64,000 nt of DNA, from the NCBI RefSeq assembly GCF_949628215.1, contig NC_134276.1, positions 131,874,125 to 131,938,124 of the forward strand, written 5' to 3'. The notes below the pieces were generated by a model. The model had not been told where the DNA came from. It worked only from the letters and a program-made list of their open reading frames with translations, and made no database searches. Each line of letters begins with the position of its first letter. Position 1 is the stretch's first letter. Shown here piece by piece: positions 23,742 through 34,870 of the stretch. The position numbers and the translations under genes are program-made. The stretch comes from Phalacrocorax aristotelis. Lineage: Eukaryota; Chordata; Aves; Suliformes; Phalacrocoracidae.

Positions 23742-25007
23742 TCAGGTGAAGTTTACAGTGCTGCTTGAGGTATATCTTGTTTTGGAAGCACTTCCCACAC
23801 TCATTACACATAAAGGGTTTTCTCTGGTGTGGACTCGCTGGTGTCTATTGGTGTGAGCGCTCTGTTTGAAGCATTTCCCACACTGGGAACACATATAGGG
23901 CTTCTCACCTGTGTGGGTTCGCTGGTGCTGGGCGAGTGTTGAGAAATGACTGAAGCCTTTTCCACACAGCATGCATTCAAAGGGCCTCTCACCAGTGTGG
24001 GCTTTCTGATGATTTCTAAGGTGAGAGTTTTGGCTGAAGATTTTCCTGCATTTAAGACAAGGGTAGGGCCTTTCTCCTGTGTGCATTCTTCTGTGGGAGA
24101 TAAGGTGGGAGCTCACCCTGAAGTTTTCCCCACCCTCACTGCACATGAAGGGCTTCTCACCTGTGTGGATTCTCTGGTGTTTAACTAAATCAGAGCACCA
24201 CCTGAAGGCCTTGTTACATTTGGGACATTTGTGGGGTTTCTCTGTATGGGATGCCTCATGCTGCTGAAGATCTGCTATCTGACTGTTGATTTCCTCACAC
24301 TCACTGTATCCAGAGTGATCATCTCCTATAGCATCTTCTGGATGGAGAAGGATGCTGTGGAGGCTCTCAGGGGCCTTTTGTAGATGAATGCTGTCATCCT
24401 GCCAATCCCCAAGGAGGTCCCTCTGGTGCATTTCTGATATGTGCTGCCTCTCATACGCCTCTGCTTTGCTACGTCTCTGGAAAGCATTATCTTTAAATGC
24501 CTCTGGTAATGCCTCATATTGCTTCACATTCTCAGGACCATCTGCCAGAGGACTGTCATCTCCATTTCCACTCTTGGCCTCATCATCAACATGAGGGAAG
24601 TCAACATGAATGCTCAGCAGGAAAGTGAGATAAGGAAAGGGATTTAGAGACTGTGAGACTTTACTAATCCCTAGTTTGAGGTTGGACTCAGAGGGCAACA
24701 CCCCGTCTTCACCCACAGATTGAGGATTGTTCCCATCCTTAATTCCTGAATCCCTGATGACTAATGATGACCTGAACACTTTGCTGTAAACTCAACACAG
24801 AAGTGACTTTACTGGCTGTATGTTAGGGAGATACTGAACTAATTTGGTGTGTTTCTCACATTTGGAGATGTCGGTGGGGAGATCCCTTCCTGAGATCTCC
24901 TTGAAAACAGCCACGCACAGCTCCTTCTCTCCTTCCATCTGGACACCACCTGCTAATGGACCCTGAACGAAGCTGCACATCACTGCGTAGGGACAATGCT
25001 CCTGGCC
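23742..25007 (-). pseudogene. C2H2 zinc-finger gene, damaged
   Basis: On the minus strand a 345-codon frame (24779-23742) carries an acidic linker region, then fingers at residues 185-205, 213-233, 241-261, 269-289 and 297-317 joined by TGEKP/TGERP linkers. Finger 2 lacks its second cysteine (CSEGG where CxxC is expected). After finger 5 the linker has lost one base in an A-run near 23825. As a result a sixth finger (CNECGKCF...H...H) lies in the next frame and ends at a TAG around 23740. Upstream, a second open stretch in the same frame (24795-25007) starts just after a TAG acceptor-like site and is cut off from the fingers by a single TGA near 24794. A CpG island and a donor-like site lie further upstream. 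The family product would bind DNA in the nucleus. I cannot name the gene; an assembly error is possible. Confidence 0.6.
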
Positions 25008-25056
25008 CTACAGGCTAGCCCAGGGAGCCACCTTTTAGCATGAACACTACCCCGTC

Positions 25057-25462
25057 TTATGAGGACAGGCTGAGAGAGTTGGGTTGTTCAGCCTGGAGAA
25101 GAGAAGGCTGCGGGAAGACCTTATTGCAGCCTTTCAGTGCCTAAAGGAGGACTAAAGGAAGGATGGGGCAGCCTCTTTAGCAAGGCCTCTTGTGACAGGA
25201 CAAGGGGTAATGCTTTTAAACTAAAGGAAGGTAGATTTAGACTGGATATAAGGGAAAATATTTTTACTATGAGGGTGGTGAAACACTGGAACAGGTTGCC
25301 CAGAGAGGTTGTGGAGGCGCCATCCCTGGAAACATTCAAGGTCAGGTTGGACGGGGCTCTGAGCGACCTGATCTAGTTGAAGATGTCCCTGCTCACTGCA
25401 GGGGGACATAGATGACCTCTAAAGGTCCCTTCCAACCCAACCCGTTCTGTGGTTCTATGGTT
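25057..25462 (+). mobile_element. CR1 LINE 3' end with flanking 10-bp direct repeat
   Basis: The 5'-truncated copy starts at the YEDRLRELG-type block (TTATGAGGACAGGCTGAGAG). It carries the conserved [20 protein letters not shown] segment and ends in the CR1 tail GTTCTGTGGTTCTATGGTT. The 10-mer CTACCCCGTC lies immediately before (25047-25056) and after (25463-25472). It sits between the zinc-finger locus and the CpG island. Confidence 0.9.
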
Positions 25463-25670
25463 CTACCCCGTCCCTCATCTCACCGCCTGCTAACTTTGCG
25501 CTGAGCATCCCCTCTATGGCGGACGCAGTCCCCGTGTTCGCCAGGGGATGGAGGGCAGGGAGGGGGACCCTTCGTCCCAGCACCCGAGCGGGGAAAAGCC
25601 TGGGCCACCCTTCCCGCCGCTCCCCTCAGGAGCTCCCCTTCTCCCCTCAGCGCTGCTGCCGCCGCCCGGC

Positions 25671-25696
25671 GGAGGGAGGGAGGGAGGGAAGGGGGG
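25671..25696 (+). other. G-quadruplex motif in the CpG island
   Basis: There are five runs of at least three G separated by single A or AA (GGAGGGAGGGAGGG and on to GGGGGG). This fits the G3+N1-7 consensus with very short loops, which is typical of promoter CpG islands. Confidence 0.6.
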
Positions 25697-25740
25697 TGAG
25701 GCAGAAAGCGCTTTCTGCCGCCGCCTGGCCCGATCCTGCC

Positions 25741-25773
25741 GGGGTCTGCCAGGTAGGGGGTCTGCCAGGTGAG
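25741..25773 (+). repeat. 16-bp tandem duplication carrying splice-donor-like sites
   Basis: GGGGTCTGCCAGGTAG is followed 16 bases later by GGGGTCTGCCAGGTGAG. Each copy has a CCAG then GT(A/G)(G/A)GG donor-like site, at 25753 and 25769, in the CpG island. Confidence 0.7.
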
Positions 25774-26213
25774 GGGCCCGGTGCCGCCAGCAGCCGCCCC
25801 CACGCCCGGCCCCGCAGCGCAGCGCCCCGGTCAGGGCCTCGTGTCCGTTGTGAATAACGGCCTCGGGGTGAGAGCGGAACCCCAAACGCGGCGAAACATC
25901 GCAGAAAGGGCCCCCCGTGCTGAGCTTCTCGCAGCCCCCTGCCCCGTGGAGCTGTACCCTGCCCCACAGAGCGTCTGCTGGTGTAAGACATGCCCGATAG
26001 CAGGAAAGGAGGAGAAAAATAACGTCTCCGTTATTTATTTTTAGTTATATTTTTGTGGTGCGGTGGGGATTTTCACACCTCTAATTCTTTGTTTGGGTTT
26101 CTTGGTGCCAGGGCGCAGGGAGGGGTGGCAGAAGGTGAGGAGGAGAGGTGGACCCAGGCAACCGTCCTCCCCCAGCACCCTCAGGTTTGCATCTGTGTTG
26201 TCTCTCGCTTCAG

Positions 26214-26405
26214 GTACTGCCCAAAATAACAGAGTGTCTGCAATATAAAGTCCTGAAAGCCCGAAGAGATGGATACCTAAACATGCTGTGTGTGTTGTTA
26301 CCCGATAGCAAACACAAGCCAATTAAGATATTTCAAGGGATACCAAGAAGAAGAACAGGCACGCTTACTGTGAAGCAGTTGATCTGCTGCAAGTTTACAC
26401 TTTAG
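26214..26405 (+). other. Candidate non-coding exon downstream of the CpG island
   Basis: The stretch begins after a good acceptor (TGTCTCTCGCTTCAG) and stays open for 64 codons to a TAG at 26403. I recognise no protein family. It may be the second exon of a plus-strand transcript starting in the CpG island, more likely a lncRNA than a coding gene. Confidence 0.25.
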
Positions 26406-29400
26406 TCTACTTTGCAGTATCTTCTTTACTCTTATGCTTGGCAAATTAACAAAGTGGCTACAAAATGAGCTCAATCAGTAAGAGCCTTACTATTTTTTAA
26501 GTTAACTGACCAGTAACATTCTTCTAACTTAGTTTGTTGGCAATCAGTAAAGCAAAATATTGGTTAACAATGAAATTCCACTGTCAACAGGACCAGTAGG
26601 AAGAATTTTAATTATAGACACTGGAAAAGAAAAAAATGTTAAGTCTGCTTTGCTGAAAAGGTGTTTATTTACCCTTCAGGCATGCAGAAAAGGGGGAAGT
26701 AGCAAAGATATGCCTACATGCTACAGACAAATTAATTACTTCTGGTTCCAGCAGGTACAAAAGCTAAGTTGAAAGGCCACCTTTTGTTGTTAAATATTTT
26801 GTTGCCAGAGAGGAACAGATTTTTGCTTGCTAAAATGGACCTGGAAATCTAAGCTATTAATGTACATTTTTAATAAATTTAGGAACACTGAAGAAGCTCC
26901 AGAGGAACAGAAGCAAAGGTGGCTATCATGTCAATACTGGAAATACAAGCCTGACATTGATATCATTAATACAGGATACAGTCAATGGAGGACAGTTGGA
27001 TAGTATATGCCAATGAGCATGTTTTTCTGAAGAATCCGAATTGTCGGACAAGCATGTGAGTGCACTGCAGATTTCAAATAACTGCAGAATCAAATAAGTT
27101 TGATTTATTATTGGATGAAGTTTGATTTACAAGTTGTCATTTTACCCTATGATGTTAAATGAATAAATACAGACTAACTGATAAAAATCACAAAATAAAT
27201 GTTAACTTTCTCAATTGTGTTCTTTAAATCAAAACAGCTTTTTTTTTTTTTTTTTTTAAAAAAAGCTCAATTGATAGGCTCAAAACAGTTTTTTTTAAAT
27301 GGCTCAATTAATAGGCTTGGTGCATAATCACAATGTGAGACATGTATAGCCCCTGCTATGCAGGAAACCAGAGTGCCAATGGTCTCTTAACCTGAAAAAT
27401 CAGTCACTTATACATCTAGATATAATAGATTATAGCTGCTGTAAAGCTAATTTGGAAAGTTGGACTACAGTAGGATGCATTTAAAAAGACATCCTAATTT
27501 CACCAGTTCTTGTCATGACCCATGTGATGCTTTTCTCTCTCTTTAAAGCTCTCCATCTGCGTCTCCATCTAAGTTCAAAAATCACTGGATAACTAGAATT
27601 CATGTGTGGCCGTGCCATAGATTTCTTTCTCATACCAATGTTTGACATTTCTAGAAGTTCCTCACTCACATAACTAAACTTCTCACATTTGTTAAATAAA
27701 ACGTGCATCTCCAGTGCTAGCAGCAAGCACTGAATAATAAGTAGTTGAGGACCAATCTACAAAAGCGAAAAGAACAGTAACCAAAAATAAAGAAGATATA
27801 TTAAAACTCCAGCTTGATCCTATAACAGGTGCCACTCAATTTTTTGAGTGTTGATGATCAAGCAGGTAGGGGGTCTGTTGTCAAATAGCCAGAAGTTCCC
27901 AACAGAGAGGTGCTCAGTTAACAGACTGGTTTGAAATGGGGAGTTGTGGGGTTAGGCTTTTCTTGTCAGGTTCATCTCCCATATTAAAAAAATGCAGAGA
28001 ACTTTTTTGGCACCAAAAGTATGTCTACAAACCTGGTTTCTGCCAGTACACCTGGCATCAATGGATGTACTTCTCTCACAGCTGCGGAGTCACAGGAATC
28101 GGTGGGAAAGAGGTCAGTAGAGAATGAGGGCTGAAAGTTAAGCACTGCCCTGCAACAGCACTTACACTATATAGTATTTTCCATCAAAATTCTTAATATG
28201 CATTGTAGAAGACCACTGAGGCAAAGAAAGACTGCTTTTGTTGCTGCATTAAGATGTGGAAAGCCCACCTAAACAGTTAAAAGAAAATGCATGAAGGCAA
28301 AGCAATTTTTGCATTTGATATTAGTAATTTAATTGTATTTTTGAAGATTTTGCAGATATTACAAACATTTCAGATCACTTTCTTTTGCATTTTGAGGGAT
28401 TTGTTTGGTCTTGTTTTTACTGCCAAAGACTTTTTAACACTTCTGCTTGAAGAACACTGGGACAGTCCAGCAGTGCACAGGCTAGCAAAGCTTCCACAAA
28501 AATTGTTCAGCGGCCCATTTAGTCATTAATTTGTGTATCTGCTGGTGCTAACTAGAAGAGCTGACCTCTTTTCCAGGTGGACTGTTCCCACTGCTTCCTG
28601 TTGGCGCAGCTTGGTGCAAACTAGTTGTCATTGCTGCTGGTACCTGGAGGTGGCACGCTGGTAAGAAAGCTGTATCCATGGAACTGTGCAAGCAGTGCTC
28701 GATAGCCTTAGATGTCCGGAATAGCTGTGCACAGCCTCACTCTGTAACTGCATCGGCTTCAAGCACAGCATGCTGCAGCTTCACACAGAGCTTCCAAAAA
28801 AGGTGCAGAGAGGCATTTCTTCATCAATTTCTTTCAGTCCAAAAGACCCTTTACCATCTAATACAGAACAGCTATAATACATCTGCCTCTGTGAGTCTTC
28901 ATAGGTATTTCCCAGGTTTTGTAAAAGACAACATGATTAAGGAGTTTTAAGGTGTTATTACACAGGAGAGTTTGCCTAGCTTGTTCAGCAACTGTTACAC
29001 TCCAAACCCAGTGTCTCACCCGTATCCAGACCTCATCCATAGGTGTCAAGGGGAGAAGAATGTATTACTTTCCTTGGTGATTAAGCCTTTTCACTGTTAA
29101 CAATGTACACCTTATTTTTCAGTCTGGATTTGTCAAGGTTTAGTCTCTGGCTTTTGATTTCTTGTTATGTTTTCTCTACTAGAATAAAAAGTTTCTGAGA
29201 ACTCTGAAGTTCCTCCCAATGAAGGTATATACCTCATCCCTTCATATTTTTACGTAAAAAAAAATTACATCAATGGTCCATCTCCAGTTTCTCATTACAT
29301 GCTATTTTCTTTTTCAAATATACTTGCATTTCAAATTTGTCAGTTCGGTGATTTCATCAGGAGCTAGATACACATTTTTTCTGCTAATCCCATGTGCAAC

Positions 29401-32400
29401 TTGAGGTATGTAAGCTTTGTAATTAATCTAGATCAAAAGCACACTGGATTTTTACACGTACTTGGGCTTTCTACGTACTTTAATTCTAAATGCTGATGAC
29501 AAGGAACAGTGCATACCCACCGCTATGTTCAAGACAGTCACTCTCATGGCAGGCTTCTTTTGGTCCATCTTGCAACTAGTGTATCTTGTCTATGAGGCTC
29601 TTGAAATAACCTCTGGCACATAGGTATTGCTAGAGAAATGTGGCCTTTCTGGCCAGCCACAAGGAATAATCAAGACATGAAAACCATTCGATGCTGAGCA
29701 CAGCACAGTAGGAGGTGCCTGTGGGAAGTGGTCGAGGCAGGAGTTCTTCAGTGTTCAAGTTTTCTTGCTTCTAGGGTCTTTTCCTCAGCCCTCTTAAATT
29801 TACTAGTTATATATTTACAGAGAGAAAGTAGTTACCTTTATGATGATCTCATTTACCTTGTACGCTGTTCATGGTGCTGCTATAAACGAGGGAAGGAAAA
29901 TAAGAAAATGTCACAACAGGTTAGCTCTTGTAACATGCACCGTGGTATATTGGAAATTGACCCAGGTCCCACTGCAGGACACAGACCCCAGCTGGGGTCT
30001 CCTCCACCCAGCTGTACGGTCAGTGTCTCTGTGCTTGGACTTAGGCTGTGGGAGCAGCAGGGAGCGGGCAGAGGTGCTGTGCTCTGGAACGCGTGCTGGA
30101 CAGCAGGGTCCAGGCTGCTGGTGGCAGAGGTACAGAGGGAAAGCTTCCTGCTGTAGTGGAAAGGCAGCTGGAAGGTGGCACCAGGCAGATCCGGGTGACA
30201 CCCCAGTATAAGGACCAGGGCTGCATTTTGATCTCGTCACCCTTTCACAGGGGAAGGTGTTTTGGACAAGGATTGTCACGGACCGACCACTGGGTGGGGT
30301 GAGTGCAGTATAAACCTGTGATTTTTTCTTGTGTCCCCTCCCTGCAGCTCCTGCGCTAGGACACACCGGGCAGCGTGAGACCCGAGCCTAGCACTTACTC
30401 CCCGGTGGCATCCTTTGCTTGGAAAGGAAGGAGTTTATGATCAGCTAGCTATTCAATGGGATTGATGCTTGCTTCACACGATTTAAATCTGCTGGCTCTC
30501 CTGGTCTGTGCCTCTTACTACCACAAGATGGTATCTTGAGCGATAGTTTCCCCTCGATCTGTGAAGCCCAATACTCTGACTGATGAGTTCCTGTATTCAC
30601 AAAGCTGCACTTTATCACAAATAACACAGTGCAAGGTTGCTGGTGCAGGCTGCCTACTACCGGGTGTCAGATGAACAGAGCCAAAGGATTAACTCTGATA
30701 TACCACATCCAGTATTCATGCAAGTATTCATCTCGCCTCCTCTCCTGCTAACATCCTTGAGTGCTTTGCAACCCCTCTTACAAGTCAAAATTTCAGTGTT
30801 ACTTTAGGGGAATGGCTTGATGCATCTATTTCAAGAAAAGGTCTCTGGTTCATTTTCTAAAGGTTGCTCGAATGGGAGCAATGCCATGTTTAGCTACGAC
30901 AACAGAACGACCAGAACACAGCCCAGATAGCATCTCCAGATGTTTGGTCCCAAACCCAGCTGTCTAGCTTTCCATTCCTGCCTAAGGACAAATTGGTTAA
31001 TACACTGGAAGTGTGCGCGGGCCACTCTATACCAACAGCTCTATAGTACAGGGTTTAAATCCAAGTGTCTTCCTTCCCCTCTCCCTCCAGCACTCCTGCA
31101 GTGAGTGGTGGAAGAACTACAGGTGATGGAGTTAAGGCCAAGTGTATGAAACCTATTCATTATTCACTTGGGAGTGGAAAAATAAACCTGCCTGCATAAA
31201 GATCAGTGCAAGAACCCAAGGTAATTGAGGGACTCATATTTATATCACAGAACGTTTTACTTGGGGTGTCACGTTATTCAGTGCTGTTTTGTACTTGGCT
31301 ACTGTGAGATGTCTCACTAAAAACAGGATGTTGCTAATTGCCTGTGCTTGAACCAGAGCAGTTAACAGGAGAAATTGCCTCGTATGTCTGTGGAATGAAG
31401 ATCCGTGTCTGTATCAGATTTAAGCTCAAAAAATTTTGCTTTCCAAAAAGCAAGCCCTTACTTTGGCATTTGTAGCAGTGCTCAGGGTGAGCTTAATGCA
31501 GCAGTCCCCACTCTTGATTATTTCATGATGCTGGTATAAAGTGCTGGAACCTCTGCCAGATTGGGAGATATGCCAAGTTTTCCTTTTCTTTTATTTTTAA
31601 GGGTGTTTTTAATCATTCTGGAAGAAAAGGGAAGGGAAGTGCTTGGAAATATTAAACTATGAGTGACCCAAAGGCTCAAGATAAAAAACCCCAAACAAAC
31701 CCTGAAGACACGGAAAAAGATCCTCAAAATTTAGAAGCAATCTCATAATGCTTGCAGCCTGCCTCAGAGTTTTTGAAGAACTGGGGTTGTCAAGCAGCTA
31801 AAAACTAGTCTTTTCTCAACAGGAGCCATTTGAAACCCATAGTGTCCCCAGAGACTACCAGGCATTTTTGCCTCTCTCAGGAAAAAGGCTCCTCACAGTC
31901 ACGATTCATGTCCTACATCACAAACTTGCTGCCATCCTTTGTGCTGATTTCCTAATCTGTTCAGGGCAGACTGCTGTGTCCCCTGCGCTTGGCTGAGCCT
32001 TGCTGGCTCCTGAAACAGGGGACTCTGCACATGCTTGTGACTCAGCTGCATCCAGAGTTACACATGCCAGTGGACAAAGGAGGTTCAGCATTTGGGAGAC
32101 AGACTATGAGTGTCTGGCATTTGAACCTAATCTCCAAATGTCCCCATCTTGGAAGTTAGTCTCATACTACTATTGAAACCACATCATGACTTTCAAATTT
32201 TGAGCTGACTAGCCAGGATATGCCTCGAACACAGAATACAGCAGCAAGCAGAGAGGTGAGCAAGGTGGTGCCAGCACCAGAGTACACCCAGCCACGAGTG
32301 CCCTTCCCTGACAGCTCAAGCTGGCAGAGAAATTTCTGCTGCAGGGGGAAAATATGGACACGGGCAGAGCACCTGTCTGATGGAGCTAACAAGCATCCGG

Positions 32401-33057
32401 CACTGAACATAACCTGTTCAGAGGGAACATCTCCAGGGCTACATTGTGTGCTCTGTGAAGGGGTTGACATGTTTTCCCCATAGACTTAGTCTTGCTTTGT
32501 AAGAAATAGCATGAGCAGTAACTGGAGGAAATCACACGCAGTATATAGAAAGGTTTACTTAGACTGCACACCTGGAAAAGCAGTCTTTGTGTATTATTTA
32601 ATCTAATAAAAAATCAGTGTAACATTGTCTCCTGGATGTGGCAGTAAATTTTCCCCTTCTGTCACTGAATCCATCAAAGTCTGCTTCAGAGGAAAGCAGT
32701 AAATCCAACAAGTTGATGACTGGCGGGTATGCAAAGATTTTGGGGGTTCTTTTCCTGGGGGAAATTTCCCTTCAGCTGAAAACAATCTAATGAGAACCTG
32801 AAAACCTAGCCTTGCTGTGACACAAGTAGGAATACAGAGTCCGAGTTTACAGGAGCTTGCCCTAAGGTTTTAGGAGGCTATAGTATTAGTTTGATATATG
32901 TATTTGCCCAAGTAACACTGGTTCTGAAATGTGAGCATACTAAGAGCAATAATGTATGGATTTTTTGAAATCATTTGCCTGGCTAAAGTGTACAAAATGT
33001 GTAACTATGTATCAGTGCAGATCTAAGAGTACACTTACATCTAGGAGTACGCTTGCA
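26406..33057. other. Gene-poor interval downstream of the CpG island
   Basis: 6.6 kb, mostly AT-rich with scattered short frames. It contains the duplication at 27230 and a moderately G+C-rich block at about 29950-30400 holding several CpGs and overlapping frames on both strands (142 and 151 codons) without a known domain. Confidence 0.4.
27230..27318. repeat. Two-copy tandem duplication around poly-T/poly-A
   Basis: Unit 1 (27230-27280) reads CAAAACAG, a long T run, A7, then GCTCAATTGATAGGCT. Unit 2 (27281-27318) reads CAAAACAG, T8, AAAT, GGCTCAATTAATAGGCTT. The copies differ mainly in T-run length. Confidence 0.75.
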
Positions 33058-33630
33058 AATTGTATCAGGAATTGTATGGCCAGCAGGAGAAGGGAAGGGA
33101 TCGTGCTCCTGTACTCGGCACTGGTGAGGCCGCACCTCGAATGCTGTGTCAGTTTTGGGCCCCTCACTACAAGAGGGACATCAAGTTGCTGGAGCGTGTC
33201 CAGAGAAGAGCAATGAAGCTGGTGAAGGGTCTGGGGAACAATGATGAGGAGCGGCTGAGGGAGCTGGGGTTGTTTAGTCTGGAGGAAGCTGAGGGAGACC
33301 TTATTGCTCTCTGTAACTACTTGAAAGGAGGTGGGTGTTGGTCTCTTCTGCAGATTAACAAGTGATAGGATAATGGGAAATGACCCCAAGCTGGCTCAGG
33401 GGAAGTTTAGACTGGATATTAGGAAAAAATTATTTCCTGCAAGAGTGGTCAGGCATTGGAACAGGCTGCCCAGAGAGGTGGTGGAGTCACCATCCCTGGA
33501 GGTATTTAAAAAATGTGTAGATGTGGCACTTTGGGACATGGTTTAGGAGGCATGGTGGTGTTGGGTTGATGGTTGGACTTGATCTTGAGGTCTTTTCCAA
33601 CCTTAATGATTCTACGATTCTATGATTCTA
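33058..33630 (+). mobile_element. CR1 LINE, 5'-truncated 3' end
   Basis: The copy begins near the [18 protein letters not shown]-type block, runs through [22 protein letters not shown] and [20 protein letters not shown], and ends with GATTCTACGATTCTATGATTCTA, an expanded CR1 octamer tail. Small indels shift the frame at least twice (around 33130 and 33330). Divergence looks low, so it is one of the younger copies here. Confidence 0.92.
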
Positions 33631-33799
33631 GAAAAATACCAGAGAACTGTCAGGGAAATCCCTTAATATAAACATTAATTATTTAGAAATAACCCTCAGA
33701 CATAAAGCACCTCAAGTAATAATGGGATATGTACCCAAATAAAGGACAAGATGAGCTTATGACAGAAATCTGCATATACAAATATGGGCTGTCAGCCTT

Positions 33800-34870
33800 C
33801 CATTTTGCCAGGCTAAACTATTCTTCTCACCCCTCTTGACACAAACTCTTCACTCCCTGGTAAGCCTAAATACTCCTGCCTTGCACCTGTTCCACTGAGG
33901 CAAGCCCTCCTAATGTGGGTGACCAGAACCATACGCCATATCTCAGATGTGTTCATCCTGCTTTGTACAACACTGATACTTTTTTAGTTTCATCAGAAAT
34001 ACCTTTTTGATGCATGCATACTTTGCCAACACCATGAGGCTCTTTGGCAGAGCTTGTTCTAACGGTTGCCATTGATTCAGTATGTGACTGCACTAATTCC
34101 TAAGGACATCCCCCCCTCCCTGTACGTCAAGATCTATTAAATACAAAGATACCACCTACAGCTAAGGGAGCTGCCGAACATTTTGCAGTACATTTTTAAA
34201 GTATCAATATAGACTTATTTTTCTACTCTTCTGTGGGAATCTGCTCTAGGTCAGTGTTGAGCCAAGATGCTAGTTTAGACAGACCATAGTTTTGACCCAG
34301 CACAGCCATTCTGTTATTTTCACTTGCGTTTTTTTCACCTTGCATTGGTGATTTCTGTCATTATAGCTGACTATACGTTCAGGTCTTTCTCAACATTAAT
34401 GATTTCAGACTGACAACATCCCTGATTAGAATGAAAGGTTTTATTCCTAGTCCCTGGAGGAACAAGTTTGCCTTTTGACTTTTTAAATTTCTTTTGCCTT
34501 CTGGTGTTCCAGGTCTCAACATTATCTGATCCTCCATTTTCGTTATTGACAATTCTTCCTAACTTTCTTCTGCTGCAAACAAATTCTTCTTGCCGTTACA
34601 GAAGATCTGTCCTAGTACCAGGATTTAGTGACATTCACTAAGACACCTGAAAGTTTCCTCCTCCATTTTATACTTCATTGTTTCTCCTCTACCCAGTTTC
34701 TTATCCACTGTGCAGCTCTTGTGTTCAAGTTCATATTTTCAAGACAAATTAATCAAGATGCAGTACTGCATACATTACAGAAGTTCAGTTACATGAGATG
34801 TACAATACATCCTTCGCCTGGAGAATGATAGGTCTCATAAAAAGCAATGTCTGGTTAGCCTATAAAACTT
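33800..34870 (-). mobile_element. Very old CR1/L3-like LINE fragment, antisense
   Basis: Read on the minus strand, this stretch follows the layout of ancient amniote CR1/L3 3' halves. Telling blocks on the + strand are GTGACCAGAACCATACGCCA (the usual 'gaccagaactg' block) and the pattern around 34600-34700 of CACTAAGACACCTGAAAGTT followed by TTTCTTATCCACTGTG. Decay is heavy and the borders are approximate. Confidence 0.5.

Larger units (their letters stand above)
25500..25960. promoter_or_regulatory. CpG island, candidate bidirectional promoter
   Basis: This is the most G+C- and CpG-rich block in the window and stands out sharply from its AT-rich surroundings. On the minus strand a donor-like GCG then GTGAG at 25484/25483 points toward the zinc-finger locus. 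On the plus strand tandem donor-like sites at 25753 and 25769 point toward an acceptor-like CGCTTCAG at 26213. Both directions are inferred from splice-like sites; no transcript is visible. Confidence 0.6.

Noticed and set aside
25514-25991. Long overlapping frames of 107-123 codons in the CpG island
   Set aside because: High G+C removes stops by chance; Pro/Arg/Gly-rich readings on both strands without homology.
30240-30370. Possible second LTR or primer-binding region (TGTCACGGACCGACCACTGG)
   Set aside because: No paired ends, no LTR signals nearby and no coding remnants.
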